From positions 744,001 to 808,000 of the forward strand of contig NZ_QZFU01000016.1 in the NCBI RefSeq assembly GCF_003598715.1: 64,000 nucleotides of DNA, read 5' to 3'. A program made the position numbers and the translations under genes. Below the pieces are notes generated by a model that had not been told where the DNA came from, did no database searches, and saw nothing but the letters and a program-made list of their open reading frames with translations. Every line of letters begins with the position of its first letter. The stretch's first letter is position 1. Positions 20,507 through 29,204 of the stretch are shown here, one piece after another. The stretch is from Nocardia panacis. Lineage in GTDB: Bacteria; Actinomycetota; Actinomycetes; Mycobacteriales; Mycobacteriaceae.

Positions 20507-20609
20507 TCGAGCCTCACCTCTTCCCTCGGACCCGACTCGAACGAACCGGGCGGAATCAAACCGGCCGGACTTCTGAACAGACCTAACAACTGGATGCGAT
20601 GACCCACTA

Positions 20610-20622
20610 TATCGCAGCGATA
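20610..20622. promoter_or_regulatory. PadR operator candidate
   Basis: A perfect 13-base odd palindrome TATCGCAGCGATA lies in the 180-bp divergent spacer, about 100 bp upstream of padR and 65 bp upstream of the DUF5318 gene. The symmetry suits a dimeric PadR regulator controlling both directions. Confidence 0.45.
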
Positions 20623-20686
20623 CATCCGAACAATACTCGCCAAGGAGCGGCGGCGGGCCGCAACCGGCACCGCTACTCTGGTTCTC

Positions 20687-21106
20687 GTGCGAAATCAGCG
20701 GCAGGTCGTCGACTACGCGCTCCGGCGCAGGTCGCTGCTGGCTGACGTCTACGCGGGCCGCGTCGATGTCGCCTCGGTGTGCGACGCGAACCCGTATCTG
20801 TTGCGCGCGGCCAAGTTCCACGGCCGGGGGAGTGAAGTCACATGCCCCATCTGCCGGAAGGAACAGCTCACCCTCGTAAGCTGGGTCTATGGCGAAGGTC
20901 TCGGCCCCATGTCGGGTTCGGCCCGCACCCCCGAGGAATTGACCCGTCTCGCCGAGACCCGCGAGGAGTTCTCGGTCCACGTCGTCGAGGTATGCCGCAG
21001 CTGCAGCTGGAATCATCTGGTGCAGTCCTACGTGCTGGGTTCCACGCCCACGCCTACCCGCCGCAGGGCGGGCACCAGAGCCAACCGGCGCACCGTCGCC
21101 GAATGA
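20687..21106 (+). CDS. DUF5318 zinc-binding protein
   Basis: The 139-residue protein has two Cys pairs, TCPICRKEQ and VCRSCSWN, about 50 residues apart, which form a probable zinc site. The start RNQRQVVDYALRRRSLLADV and the body match the actinobacterial DUF5318 family, which from memory sits directly upstream of ponA1 in mycobacteria (Rv0049 position). The function is not known; conservation beside ponA1 suggests a link to envelope growth. GTG at 20687 starts it. Its C-terminus is basic and probably disordered. Confidence 0.82.
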   Translation: MRNQRQVVDYALRRRSLLADVYAGRVDVASVCDANPYLLRAAKFHGRGSEVTCPICRKEQLTLVSWVYGEGLGPMSGSARTPEELTRLAETREEFSVHVVEVCRSCSWNHLVQSYVLGSTPTPTRRRAGTRANRRTVAE

Positions 21107-21212
21107 TGTGCCCGATCATCCGCGAGGGTGAGCCGAGTGCCAGCAGTGTGTCCGCCGCGGTCCGCCGGACCGCACCGCATGCAGACCGTCACGAGTTATG
21201 GAGACCTTGTCA

Positions 21213-23963
21213 GTGAATCCTTCCCCCTACGGCGATCAATCGCGCGGCCGTAACCAGCGAGGTTCACAGCCTGGTCCCCAACAGAATCCGAATATGCGGC
21301 CCGGACCGCCCCAAGGAGCGCGACCGGGTCCGCCGCAGGGCGGGCCGCGACCGATGGGCGGCCCCGGCGGGCAGCCGCCGCGTCGACCGGGTCCGCCCCC
21401 GCAAGGCGGGCGCCCGCCGCAGGGCATGCCGCCGCAGGGTGGCGCTCGCCCGCCGCAGGGTGGTCGGCCGCCCCAAGGTGGGCCGCCGCCGCAGGGCGGG
21501 CGTCCCCCGCAGGGTGGTCGGCCGCCGCAGGGCAGGCCGCCGGTGCAGGCCACCCAGAAAGTGGTGAACGAGGCCGCCGCGCAACGCAATCGGCCCGCTG
21601 GGCCGAGTACCGGTCAGCGGCCCGCCCAGCGCGCCGATACGGGTGAGCGCCCGGCCGCGCGGCGCGAGGGCGCCAATACCGGCGAGCGCCGGGCACAGAG
21701 CGGCACCCCGTCCGGTCCGCCGCCGCGGCGCGGTGGCGGTTCGGGCGGGGGCGACGGCTCGGGCAAGCGTCGCCCCGGTAAGAAAAAGAAGTCCGGCTGG
21801 CGCTGGGTGCGTCGGGTCGGTTATGTCTTCCTGGCATTGACCCTCGTCGTCGTGGCGGCCGGTGTCGTCGCGTTCACAACGGTCTCTGTACCCAAACCGG
21901 GCGATCTCAAAGCCAATCAGGTCGCCTCGATCTTCGCCGCCGACGGCAGTACCGTGCTGAGCAAAGTCGTTCCGCCGGAAGGCAATCGGACCGAGGTGAC
22001 GATCGACCAGATCCCGCCGCACGTCCGCAATGCCGTCATCGCCGCCGAGGACCGCGACTTCTACACCAACCCCGGCTTCTCCATCAGCGGGTTCGCCCGC
22101 GCCGCGCGCGACAACGTGCTGGGCCGCGAGAGCGCGGGCGGTGGCTCCACCATCACCCAGCAGTACGTGAAGAACGCGCTGGTCGGCGACGAGCACTCCT
22201 ATGCCCGCAAACTGCGCGAGCTGGTCATCTCGGCGAAGATGGCCAACAAGTGGAGCAAGGACGAGATCCTCGTCGCCTACTTGAACACCATCTACTTCGG
22301 GCGCGGCGCGTACGGTATCGACGCCGCCGCCAAGGCGTACTTCAACAAGCCGGTGTCGGAGTTGACGCTGGCCGAGGGCGCGATCATCGCCGCGGTCATT
22401 CGGCAGCCGTCGGGTCTGGATCCGGAGAAGAATCCGACCGGCGCCAAGGAGCGCTGGGGCTACGTGCTCGAGGGCATGGTCAGCAATGGCGCGCTCACCG
22501 AGGCCGATAAGGCCAAGCAGCAGTTCCCGCAGGTGGTCCCCGCCGCCTCCACCCGCGACAAGACCAAGGACAACGGTCCGGAGGGTCTGATCAAAACCCA
22601 GGTGCTGAAGGAGCTTTCGGCCGCGGGCATCAGCGAGCAGGAACTCAACACCCTGGGCTTGCAGATCACCACCACCATCGACCCGAAGGCACAGCAGGCC
22701 GCGGTCGACTCCGCCCGCAAGGTGATGGACGGCGAACCCGACCAGTTGCGCACCGCCGTGGTCTCGGTGGATCCGCACAGCGGCGCCGTGCGCGCCTACT
22801 ACGGCGGTGAGGACGGCCAGGGCTACGACTTCGCCAATGCCGGTTTGATGCCGGGCTCCTCGTTCAAGGTCTTCGGTCTGGCCGAGAACCTGGCCCAGGG
22901 CAAGCCGCTCTCGCAGCTGTACGACAGCTCGGCGGTCACCGTCAATGGCATCAAGATCACCAACGTCGAGGGCGAGCAGTGCGGTATGTGCACCATCGCC
23001 GAGGCACTGAAGCGTTCGCTCAACACCAGCTTCTATCGCATGGAGCTGGATATGCAGAACGGCCCGCAGAAGATCGCCGACATGGCGCACAAGCTCGGCA
23101 TCCCGGACACCATTCCGGGTGTCGGCAAGTCGCTGGTCGAACCCGACGGCTCCCCGCCGAACAACGGCATCGTGCTCGGGCAGTACCAGTCCCGCCCGCT
23201 CGATATGGCCTCCGCCTACGCCACCCTGGCGGCCTCCGGCGTCTACCACGCGCCGCACTTCATTCAGAAGGTCGTCGCGTCCGACGGTCAGGTGCTGCTG
23301 GATCGCGGCGATGTCGCGGGTGAACGTCGCGTCGAGGCGGCGGTCGCCGACAACGTCACCGACGCCATGAAGCCGATCGCCGCGTATTCGCGCCATCACG
23401 AGCTGGCGGGTGGCCGCGTATCGGCGACCAAGACCGGTACCGCCCAGCTCGGCGACACTGGTGAGAACCGGGACTCCTGGATGGTCGGCTACACACCTTC
23501 GCTGTCCACGGCGGTGTGGGTCGGTACCCCCGACGGCACGAGACTGCGAAATGCCAACGGCACCATGATCTACGGCTCGGGTCTGCCCTCCGATATCTGG
23601 AAGGCCACCATGGACGGCGCGCTGAAGGGCACGCCCAACGAGAACTTCCCGAAGCCTGCGGCGATCAAGGGCCAGGCGGGTGTCCCGGCCTGGACCGCTC
23701 CCTACACCCCGCCGTCCTCCAGCGAGGTGCCGCTGCTGCCCCCGGTCGTCGTCGCGCCGACCCAGATCGACACCCCGTTCGGCCCCATCCAGATTCCCGG
23801 CCTCCAGCCGAATCCAAGGGTCCAACCGCAACCCCAGCCGCAGCGCTCGGAGCAGTCCCACGACAACGATCCGGGGCCGCTTCCCGGCCAACCGGTGGCC
23901 CCCTCCGAGAGCGCGAGTCCTTCGGCCAGTGGAGCGCCCAAGCCCGGCCGCAACAATCGCTGA
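21213..23963 (+). CDS. ponA1: Class A penicillin-binding protein, PonA1-type
   Basis: This 916-residue bifunctional synthase has a roughly 190-residue cytoplasmic tail of Pro/Gly/Gln repeats (GGRPPQGG units) and a basic stretch GKKKKSGWRWVRRVGY before one membrane helix. The GT51 domain carries AEDRDFYTNPGFSISGF and STITQQYVKNALVG. The transpeptidase has PGSSFKVF, SLNTSFY and TKTGTAQLG. It polymerises and cross-links peptidoglycan at the cell pole or septum. GTG at 21213 follows GGAG at nine bases; ATG at 21198 is an alternative. The C-terminus is Pro/Ser-rich. Position after a DUF5318 gene and before a GT87 gene matches mycobacterial ponA1. Confidence 0.93.
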   Translation: MNPSPYGDQSRGRNQRGSQPGPQQNPNMRPGPPQGARPGPPQGGPRPMGGPGGQPPRRPGPPPQGGRPPQGMPPQGGARPPQGGRPPQGGPPPQGGRPPQGGRPPQGRPPVQATQKVVNEAAAQRNRPAGPSTGQRPAQRADTGERPAARREGANTGERRAQSGTPSGPPPRRGGGSGGGDGSGKRRPGKKKKSGWRWVRRVGYVFLALTLVVVAAGVVAFTTVSVPKPGDLKANQVASIFAADGSTVLSKVVPPEGNRTEVTIDQIPPHVRNAVIAAEDRDFYTNPGFSISGFARAARDNVLGRESAGGGSTITQQYVKNALVGDEHSYARKLRELVISAKMANKWSKDEILVAYLNTIYFGRGAYGIDAAAKAYFNKPVSELTLAEGAIIAAVIRQPSGLDPEKNPTGAKERWGYVLEGMVSNGALTEADKAKQQFPQVVPAASTRDKTKDNGPEGLIKTQVLKELSAAGISEQELNTLGLQITTTIDPKAQQAAVDSARKVMDGEPDQLRTAVVSVDPHSGAVRAYYGGEDGQGYDFANAGLMPGSSFKVFGLAENLAQGKPLSQLYDSSAVTVNGIKITNVEGEQCGMCTIAEALKRSLNTSFYRMELDMQNGPQKIADMAHKLGIPDTIPGVGKSLVEPDGSPPNNGIVLGQYQSRPLDMASAYATLAASGVYHAPHFIQKVVASDGQVLLDRGDVAGERRVEAAVADNVTDAMKPIAAYSRHHELAGGRVSATKTGTAQLGDTGENRDSWMVGYTPSLSTAVWVGTPDGTRLRNANGTMIYGSGLPSDIWKATMDGALKGTPNENFPKPAAIKGQAGVPAWTAPYTPPSSSEVPLLPPVVVAPTQIDTPFGPIQIPGLQPNPRVQPQPQPQRSEQSHDNDPGPLPGQPVAPSESASPSASGAPKPGRNNR

Positions 23964-24047
23964 CGGGCGGATCGCGGTGCACCGTAGGAGATGTGCGGGA
24001 CCGGGGGTTCCGAGGCCGGTCGGGCGGGACAGGTAACCTCGGGTGCC

Positions 24048-25769
24048 GTGACCGATCAGCAGGTGGCGGATCAGCGGGTGGCGGGGGGCGGACCGCAGGA
24101 CGTCCTGTTGGCGGCGGACGGGCGGCGGTATGTGTCGCCCGCACCCTTGGCGCGGGATCTGCGGTCGGCGGATGCGCGGGATCGGCCCAGCCGCAATGAT
24201 TCGCTGACCTCGCAGCTGAGTTCGGTGATCGGCGGGCCGGTGGGCGATCACGCGCTCATCGGGCGGGCGCGGTTCTGGACGCCGGTACGGGTGCTCATGC
24301 TGTTCTCGGTGCTGTTCCTGGCCTTCGGCTGGTTCGGGAAGGCGGGCTGTCTGCAGCAGACCACCACCGCCGAGGGCGCACTCACCCTGGACTGGAACAA
24401 CAGCCGCCAATACGTGGCCATGTGCTACTCGGACACCGTGCCGCTCTACGGCGCGGAGCGGTTGAATGAGGGCGCGTTCCCGTACAAGAAGGCGTGGGTC
24501 GAGAAGAACCCCGACGGCACCGCCGAGATCAGATATATGGAGTACCCGGTGCTGTCCGGGCTCTACCAGTACCTGTCGATGCGCATCGCCAAAATGTGGG
24601 ACGCGTTGCCGCTGCCGGGCGCGCTCCAGGTGGTCATCTATTTCAATGTGGTGGCCGTCGGTTTGGCGCTGGCCTGGCTGATCACCGTCTGGGCCTCGGC
24701 CATGATGTGCGGGCGGCGGATCTGGGACGCCGCCCTGATCGCCTGCTCACCGCTGGTGATCGCGCACATCTTCACCAATTTCGACGCGCTGGCCACCGCG
24801 TTGGCCGCGACCGGTCTGCTGGCCTGGGCGCGCAGACGGCCGGTCCTGGCCGGTGTGCTGCTGGGTTTGGGTGGCGCCGCGAAGCTGTATCCGCTGCTGC
24901 TGCTCGGCCCGATCGTGGTGCTGTGCCTGCGCGCCGACCCGATGGCCCACCCGCACCGCCAGGCCATGCGGTTGCGCGATATCGACGGTCTGCCCGCCCT
25001 GGGCCGCTGGCTGCGCGAGACCCCGTACCGGACCGCGATATTCGCCACCCGCCCGCTGGGGTCGGGCGTACTGACCGTCGGCGCGGCACTGGGCACCTGG
25101 GCCGCGGTGAACCTGCCGATCGCCCTGCTGTTCCGGCCGGGTTGGCGGGAGTTCTTCCGGCTCAATACCGCCCGCCACGCCGATCCGGACTCCCTCTACA
25201 ACGTGATCACCTCGTTCACCGGTTGGGCCGGATTCGACGGCGACCTGGGTCACGCGGAGCAACCGATCGTGCTGAACATGGTGTCGCTGCTGGCCTTCGT
25301 CACCGCCTGCGTGGTCATCGCCTATATCGGTCTCACCGCGCCGCGCCGTCCCCGCCTGGCCCAGCTGTGCTTCCTGGTCATCGCGGCCTTCCTGCTCACC
25401 AACAAGGTGTGGAGCCCGCAGTATTCGCTGTGGCTGGTGCCGATCGCGGTGCTGGCGCTGCCGCACCGCCGCATCCTGCTGGCCTGGATGACCGTCGACG
25501 CGCTGGTCTGGGTGCCCCGCATGTACTACTACCTCGGACTGGACCACAAGGGCCTGCCCGAGCAGTGGTTCACCGCGACGGTGCTGGTGCGCGATCTCGT
25601 GGTCGTCGGGCTGTGCGCGCTGGTGGTGTACCAGATCTACCGGCCCGCAAGCGATCTGGTGCGGCGCGATTTCGTGGACGATCCGATCGGCGGCGTTGTC
25701 GATGGCGCGCCCGATCCGCGGCGCCCCTGGTTGCCGGAAGGGTTGCGGCCCCGGCTCGCCCGCGTCTGA
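24048..25769 (+). CDS. GT87-family membrane glycosyltransferase (Rv0051-like)
   Basis: The 573-residue protein has a roughly 80-residue cytoplasmic N-terminus and about ten membrane helices. After the first helix comes a long extracytoplasmic loop with CYSDTVPLYGAERLNEGAFP and MEYPVLSGLYQYLS. Polyprenol-phosphate-mannose-using GT87 (DUF2029) enzymes have the same layout, with LGGAAKLYPLLLLGP and SPQYSLWLVPI later. From memory the mycobacterial gene in this place, Rv0051, is of this kind. It probably adds a sugar to a cell-envelope glycan on the outer face of the membrane. GTG at 24048 is the likely start. A second member is encoded at 43702-45066. Confidence 0.85.
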   Translation: MTDQQVADQRVAGGGPQDVLLAADGRRYVSPAPLARDLRSADARDRPSRNDSLTSQLSSVIGGPVGDHALIGRARFWTPVRVLMLFSVLFLAFGWFGKAGCLQQTTTAEGALTLDWNNSRQYVAMCYSDTVPLYGAERLNEGAFPYKKAWVEKNPDGTAEIRYMEYPVLSGLYQYLSMRIAKMWDALPLPGALQVVIYFNVVAVGLALAWLITVWASAMMCGRRIWDAALIACSPLVIAHIFTNFDALATALAATGLLAWARRRPVLAGVLLGLGGAAKLYPLLLLGPIVVLCLRADPMAHPHRQAMRLRDIDGLPALGRWLRETPYRTAIFATRPLGSGVLTVGAALGTWAAVNLPIALLFRPGWREFFRLNTARHADPDSLYNVITSFTGWAGFDGDLGHAEQPIVLNMVSLLAFVTACVVIAYIGLTAPRRPRLAQLCFLVIAAFLLTNKVWSPQYSLWLVPIAVLALPHRRILLAWMTVDALVWVPRMYYYLGLDHKGLPEQWFTATVLVRDLVVVGLCALVVYQIYRPASDLVRRDFVDDPIGGVVDGAPDPRRPWLPEGLRPRLARV

Positions 25770-25960
25770 TCGTGGCGCGCGAAATCGGGCGCGACTCGCG
25801 CGGTTCCGGTTGCCGATTCGCAGTTGAGAGCACGAATCCGCCCCTGCGACAGTCGATCACGGTGGGGAGGGTGCGCGCCCATCGGTCGGTGGGGCACTGG
25901 CGGTGTCCGATACGCGACGTAAAGTGACTAGTGAAGGCACCGACAAGCGAAGGGTCGAAC

Positions 25961-27331
25961 TTGTCCGCAACACTCGTGAAGGGCCAGAACGGTCCGCTGA
26001 CCGTCTCCGATGTGGTGATCTCCGTACAACTCTCGGCACCGGCGGATATCTCCGCGTTACTGGTGACCGAGGCGGGGCGGGTCCGTTCCGACGCGGATTT
26101 CGTCTTTTTCAACCAGCCGGCCGGTCCCGGCGTGAATCTGCGCCCCGGTCCGGCCGGGCAGCCCGCCGCGCTCGCCGTGTCGCTGCAGGCCGTGCCCCCG
26201 GAGATCGCGCAGATCCGCGCCGTCATCACCCTCGATGATCAGTCGGGCGAATTCGGTCGACTGCCCGCACCTGCCGCCTATATCGCCGATGCATCGGGAA
26301 ATCAGCTGTACGAGTACCGAATCGAGGGCCTGAGCAGCGAATCGATCGTCATCGCACTGGAGCTGTATCGGCGGCAGGGCGGTTGGAAGGTGCGCGCGGT
26401 CGGCCAGGGCTACGCGGGCGGATTCTCCGATCTCGTCACCGATCACGGCGTGAATGTGGATGCCCCACCGCAGCAGGCGTATTCGCCGCCCCCCGCCCCG
26501 AATTACCCGCCCCCGCAACCGGCGCCGCAGTACGCGCCCACCGGTGGCTACCCACAGTCCGATGCCGGGGTGGTATCCAATCCCGGATATCCCGGCCCCG
26601 GCTACGCGCCGCCCGGCCAGGGTTATCCACCTCCCGGCCCCGGCTATCCGCCGCCCGGCCCCGGCTACCCGCCGCCCGGCCAGGGTTATCCTCCTCCCGC
26701 ACAACAGGTTCCGCCGCCGGCGGCTCCGGCCGCGCTGCATCCGGCCGGTCCGGTCAGCCTGTCCAAGGGCCAGCGGGTCACCCTCCGCAAGGAGGGCGGC
26801 GCCGCGCTCACCTTCGTGAAGATGGGCTTGGGCTGGGATCCGGTGCGCAATCGCGGCCTGTTCGGCAGCCGCACCATCGATATCGATTTGGACGCCTCGG
26901 TATGCATGTTCGCCGATATGAACCTGGTGGATGTCTGCTACTACGGCCAGCTCACCTCGAAGGACGGCTCGATCCGCCATCAGGGCGACAACCTGACAGG
27001 TGAGGGCAGCGGCGATGACGAGGTCATCCTGGTCGATCTCACCAGGGTGCCCCCGCATGTCAACAACCTGGTGTTCATCGTCACCTCCTACAAGGGCCAC
27101 AGCTTCGAACAGGTGCACAACGCCTACTGTCGCCTGGTCGACGGCGGCAACAATTCCGAGCTGGCGCGCTATTCGCTGGCGGGCGGTATGCCGTTCACGG
27201 CTGTGGCGATGGCCAAGGTCTATCGGGTCGGCCAGGAGTGGAACCTCGAAGCGCTGGGTGAGGGCTTCCAGGCGAAACATCCCGGCGAGGCGGTGCCGCA
27301 GCTCGGACGCTTCCTCACCCACGCGGGCTGA
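25961..27331 (+). CDS. Double TerD-domain protein with Pro-rich linker
   Basis: This 456-residue protein has two TerD-like domains. The N-terminal one (SATLVKGQNGPLTV to QGYAGGFSDLVTDHGVNV, about 1-165) is divergent and lacks the acidic calcium loops. A tandem Gly-Tyr-Pro-Pro-Pro linker (about 170-260) follows. The C-terminal TerD domain keeps the calcium-site loops IDIDLDASVCMF and GDNLTGEGSGDDEVI. TerD proteins bind calcium and scaffold stress-response complexes at the membrane. The TTG at 25961 follows GAAGGG and begins at the conserved domain; GTG at 25931 is the alternative. It is the first gene of the plus-strand part of the ter island. Confidence 0.88.
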   Translation: MSATLVKGQNGPLTVSDVVISVQLSAPADISALLVTEAGRVRSDADFVFFNQPAGPGVNLRPGPAGQPAALAVSLQAVPPEIAQIRAVITLDDQSGEFGRLPAPAAYIADASGNQLYEYRIEGLSSESIVIALELYRRQGGWKVRAVGQGYAGGFSDLVTDHGVNVDAPPQQAYSPPPAPNYPPPQPAPQYAPTGGYPQSDAGVVSNPGYPGPGYAPPGQGYPPPGPGYPPPGPGYPPPGQGYPPPAQQVPPPAAPAALHPAGPVSLSKGQRVTLRKEGGAALTFVKMGLGWDPVRNRGLFGSRTIDIDLDASVCMFADMNLVDVCYYGQLTSKDGSIRHQGDNLTGEGSGDDEVILVDLTRVPPHVNNLVFIVTSYKGHSFEQVHNAYCRLVDGGNNSELARYSLAGGMPFTAVAMAKVYRVGQEWNLEALGEGFQAKHPGEAVPQLGRFLTHAG

Positions 27332-27362
27332 GGCGGGTCGGGTTTTCTCGGGGAGTGGCAAG

Positions 27363-28943
27363 ATGATTCGACTCGGGGCGGGCCAGAATATCGGTCTCAG
27401 CGCGGATATTCTGGTCTTCACCGCGCGAGCGGGTGTGGCGCTGGATCTTTCGGCTCTGGTCGTCGGCCCTGCCATGCGGGTCTTCGGTTCCGAGGGTGTG
27501 GTTTTCTTCAATCAATCCCACACCGCCGGGGTCGAACTCGATGGCACCGCGATCACCATTCGTCTGGAACGGGTGCGTGCGGATGCGCAGGCGGTGCTGC
27601 TGGTGGTCAGCCCGGATCGCGCCGACGAACTCGGCACCCTCACCGCCGCCCTATCCGAAAATGGTGTTCCACTGGCGGAATTCGTCACCACACCCGCCTT
27701 CGGGGAGACGGCGCTGATCTGTCTGGAGCTGTATCGCCGGGGTGGCGGCTGGAAGGTACGCGCGGTCGGACAGGGCTACAGTGGCGGTTTGGGCGTGCTG
27801 TTCGCCGCCCATGGCGTGGAGGTCGATGAGGCGCCGTCCACGGGGCCTCGGCAGTCGAGCGGGTCTCCGACTTCGAGCGGCACCACACCTGTCGGCGCGA
27901 ATCGAGCCGACACATTCGAGTCCACTGGCGCGCAGGCGGATTCCGAGGTGGGCTTCGGGTTGCAACGACTGTGGATGATCTTCGAGGATGCGGCGCGGTC
28001 GGCGGCGGCCTTGAAGTCGGCGCGCACGTACGCGGCGGACCGCTTGGATCAGGAATTGTCCGCCGCCGTAGCGGATCCGACGACCAGGAATACCCCTGCG
28101 GCGGAACAGATGCGACGCGCGGCCCAGCGACGCGGCGACGAGTTGATCGCGGTCGCCGAGAGCAACCATCTGCGCGACAGCGAGCAACTACAGAGCGAAT
28201 TGCGGCGCGCGCAGGAGCTGCTGCCGCCCGCGCTGGCGTCCTGGGACGCGCCGTCGTGGGACGCGCCGCACCGGCCCGGCGACGGTATCCGGCTCGGCGA
28301 GCTGTATTCGTTGGCACATGGGCGTTTGCGGGTCCCCTACTGCGTGCCGGTGCCGCTGAGCAGGCCGCTGTGGGTGGCGGCGGAGTCGGCGGCGACGGTC
28401 GCGCCCGTTATCGGCGCGCTGCTCACCAGGCTGGTGGCCGCGACCCCGGATCGCCGCACCGTGGTGGATATCGTCGATCCCGCTCGCGCGTGCACCGGGT
28501 TCCTCGGGTTGTTCACCGCGACGCTGGGTGGTCCGCCGGTGACCGACCGCGCCGATATCGGCGAGCTGATCGACGCCAGGGCGAAGGCCGCCGAGATCGC
28601 CGAATTATCCTATCGCAGTGGGTTTCTCACCGCACCCGCGGAACATCGCATCCTGCTGCTGGTCGATTTCCCACACGGATTCGAGGTATCCGAATTGGAC
28701 GCGCTGGCCGCCCTATTGACCCGCGCGGAACCATTCGGGCTCTCCACGCTGATCGTCGGCGCCGACCCCGAGGACGACACCGACGAAGTGGTCGCCGCCG
28801 TGGCCCGTGCGGCCCATCGACTGCCCACCGTCGAGGGCACGCCGGTATTCGATCCGTGGACGCGCAATCCCTGGTTGCTCGATCTGGACACGCTGCCGAG
28901 CGAGCCGCATCGAAGATCGCGCCTGCTCCGCAACAACCACTAG
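27363..28943 (+). CDS. TerD-FtsK/SpoIIIE-like ATPase fusion, degenerate P-loop
   Basis: The 526-residue protein starts with a divergent TerD domain (IRLGAGQNIGLSADILVFTA to GQGYSGGLGVLFAAHGVEV). A helical region (about 200-300, RRAAQRRGDELIAVAESNHL) leads to an FtsK/HerA-like ATPase core. There VPYCVPVPLSRPLWVAAES occupies the position of the P-loop strand and HRILLLVDFPHGFEV looks like Walker B. The GxGKS glycine-lysine pair is absent, so ATP hydrolysis is doubtful. Known ter systems include DNA-processing FtsK-like partners. It starts 31 bp after the double TerD gene. The FtsK assignment is my inference from strand pattern and residual motifs. Confidence 0.72.
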   Translation: MIRLGAGQNIGLSADILVFTARAGVALDLSALVVGPAMRVFGSEGVVFFNQSHTAGVELDGTAITIRLERVRADAQAVLLVVSPDRADELGTLTAALSENGVPLAEFVTTPAFGETALICLELYRRGGGWKVRAVGQGYSGGLGVLFAAHGVEVDEAPSTGPRQSSGSPTSSGTTPVGANRADTFESTGAQADSEVGFGLQRLWMIFEDAARSAAALKSARTYAADRLDQELSAAVADPTTRNTPAAEQMRRAAQRRGDELIAVAESNHLRDSEQLQSELRRAQELLPPALASWDAPSWDAPHRPGDGIRLGELYSLAHGRLRVPYCVPVPLSRPLWVAAESAATVAPVIGALLTRLVAATPDRRTVVDIVDPARACTGFLGLFTATLGGPPVTDRADIGELIDARAKAAEIAELSYRSGFLTAPAEHRILLLVDFPHGFEVSELDALAALLTRAEPFGLSTLIVGADPEDDTDEVVAAVARAAHRLPTVEGTPVFDPWTRNPWLLDLDTLPSEPHRRSRLLRNNH

Positions 28944-29024
28944 ACAGCGCACGGACCCGCGTCGAGATTCGATAGCCGGAAAATTCAGTGGAATCGGCAA
29001 CGCGTTCGGTTCTAGCCTGCGGCT

Positions 29025-29186
29025 ATGAGTATCGAAATGGGAATGGCGGCGATCAGCCGCGAGTTATCCGCGCAGCGGTGTCGGAAATGCGGTGTGCGGG
29101 CCGGTTACGGGGAGGCCACCTGTCCCCGGTGCGCGGGCTTCGGCGATCACTTCGTCGAACGTCCGCTCGCTTGGCTTGTGCGATGA
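29025..29186 (+). CDS. Small zinc-ribbon protein
   Basis: A 53-codon frame encodes MSIEMGMAAISRELSAQ followed by RCRKCGVRAGYGEATCPRC, then AGFGDHFVERPLAWLVR. The two CxxC knuckles 14 residues apart form a classical zinc ribbon. It lies on the same strand as the TerD-FtsK gene, 81 bp after it, and ends 18 bp before the convergent HAD gene. The ribosome binding site is weak. Zinc ribbons of this size bind nucleic acid or protein partners. It is short enough to be missed by length-limited gene calling. Confidence 0.5.
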   Translation: MSIEMGMAAISRELSAQRCRKCGVRAGYGEATCPRCAGFGDHFVERPLAWLVR

Positions 29187-29204
29187 GAATCGCTGTCACC
29201 CCGG

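Noticed and set aside
21390..21540. Short tandem repeats that could suggest a CRISPR or satellite array
   Set aside because: They are in-frame codons of the Gly-Gly-Arg-Pro-Pro-Gln tail of PonA1, with no spacer structure.
21264..24410. A 1048-codon open frame antisense to ponA1
   Set aside because: It is the long antisense shadow common in high-GC genes. Its translation has no recognisable domain, while the plus strand carries every PBP motif.
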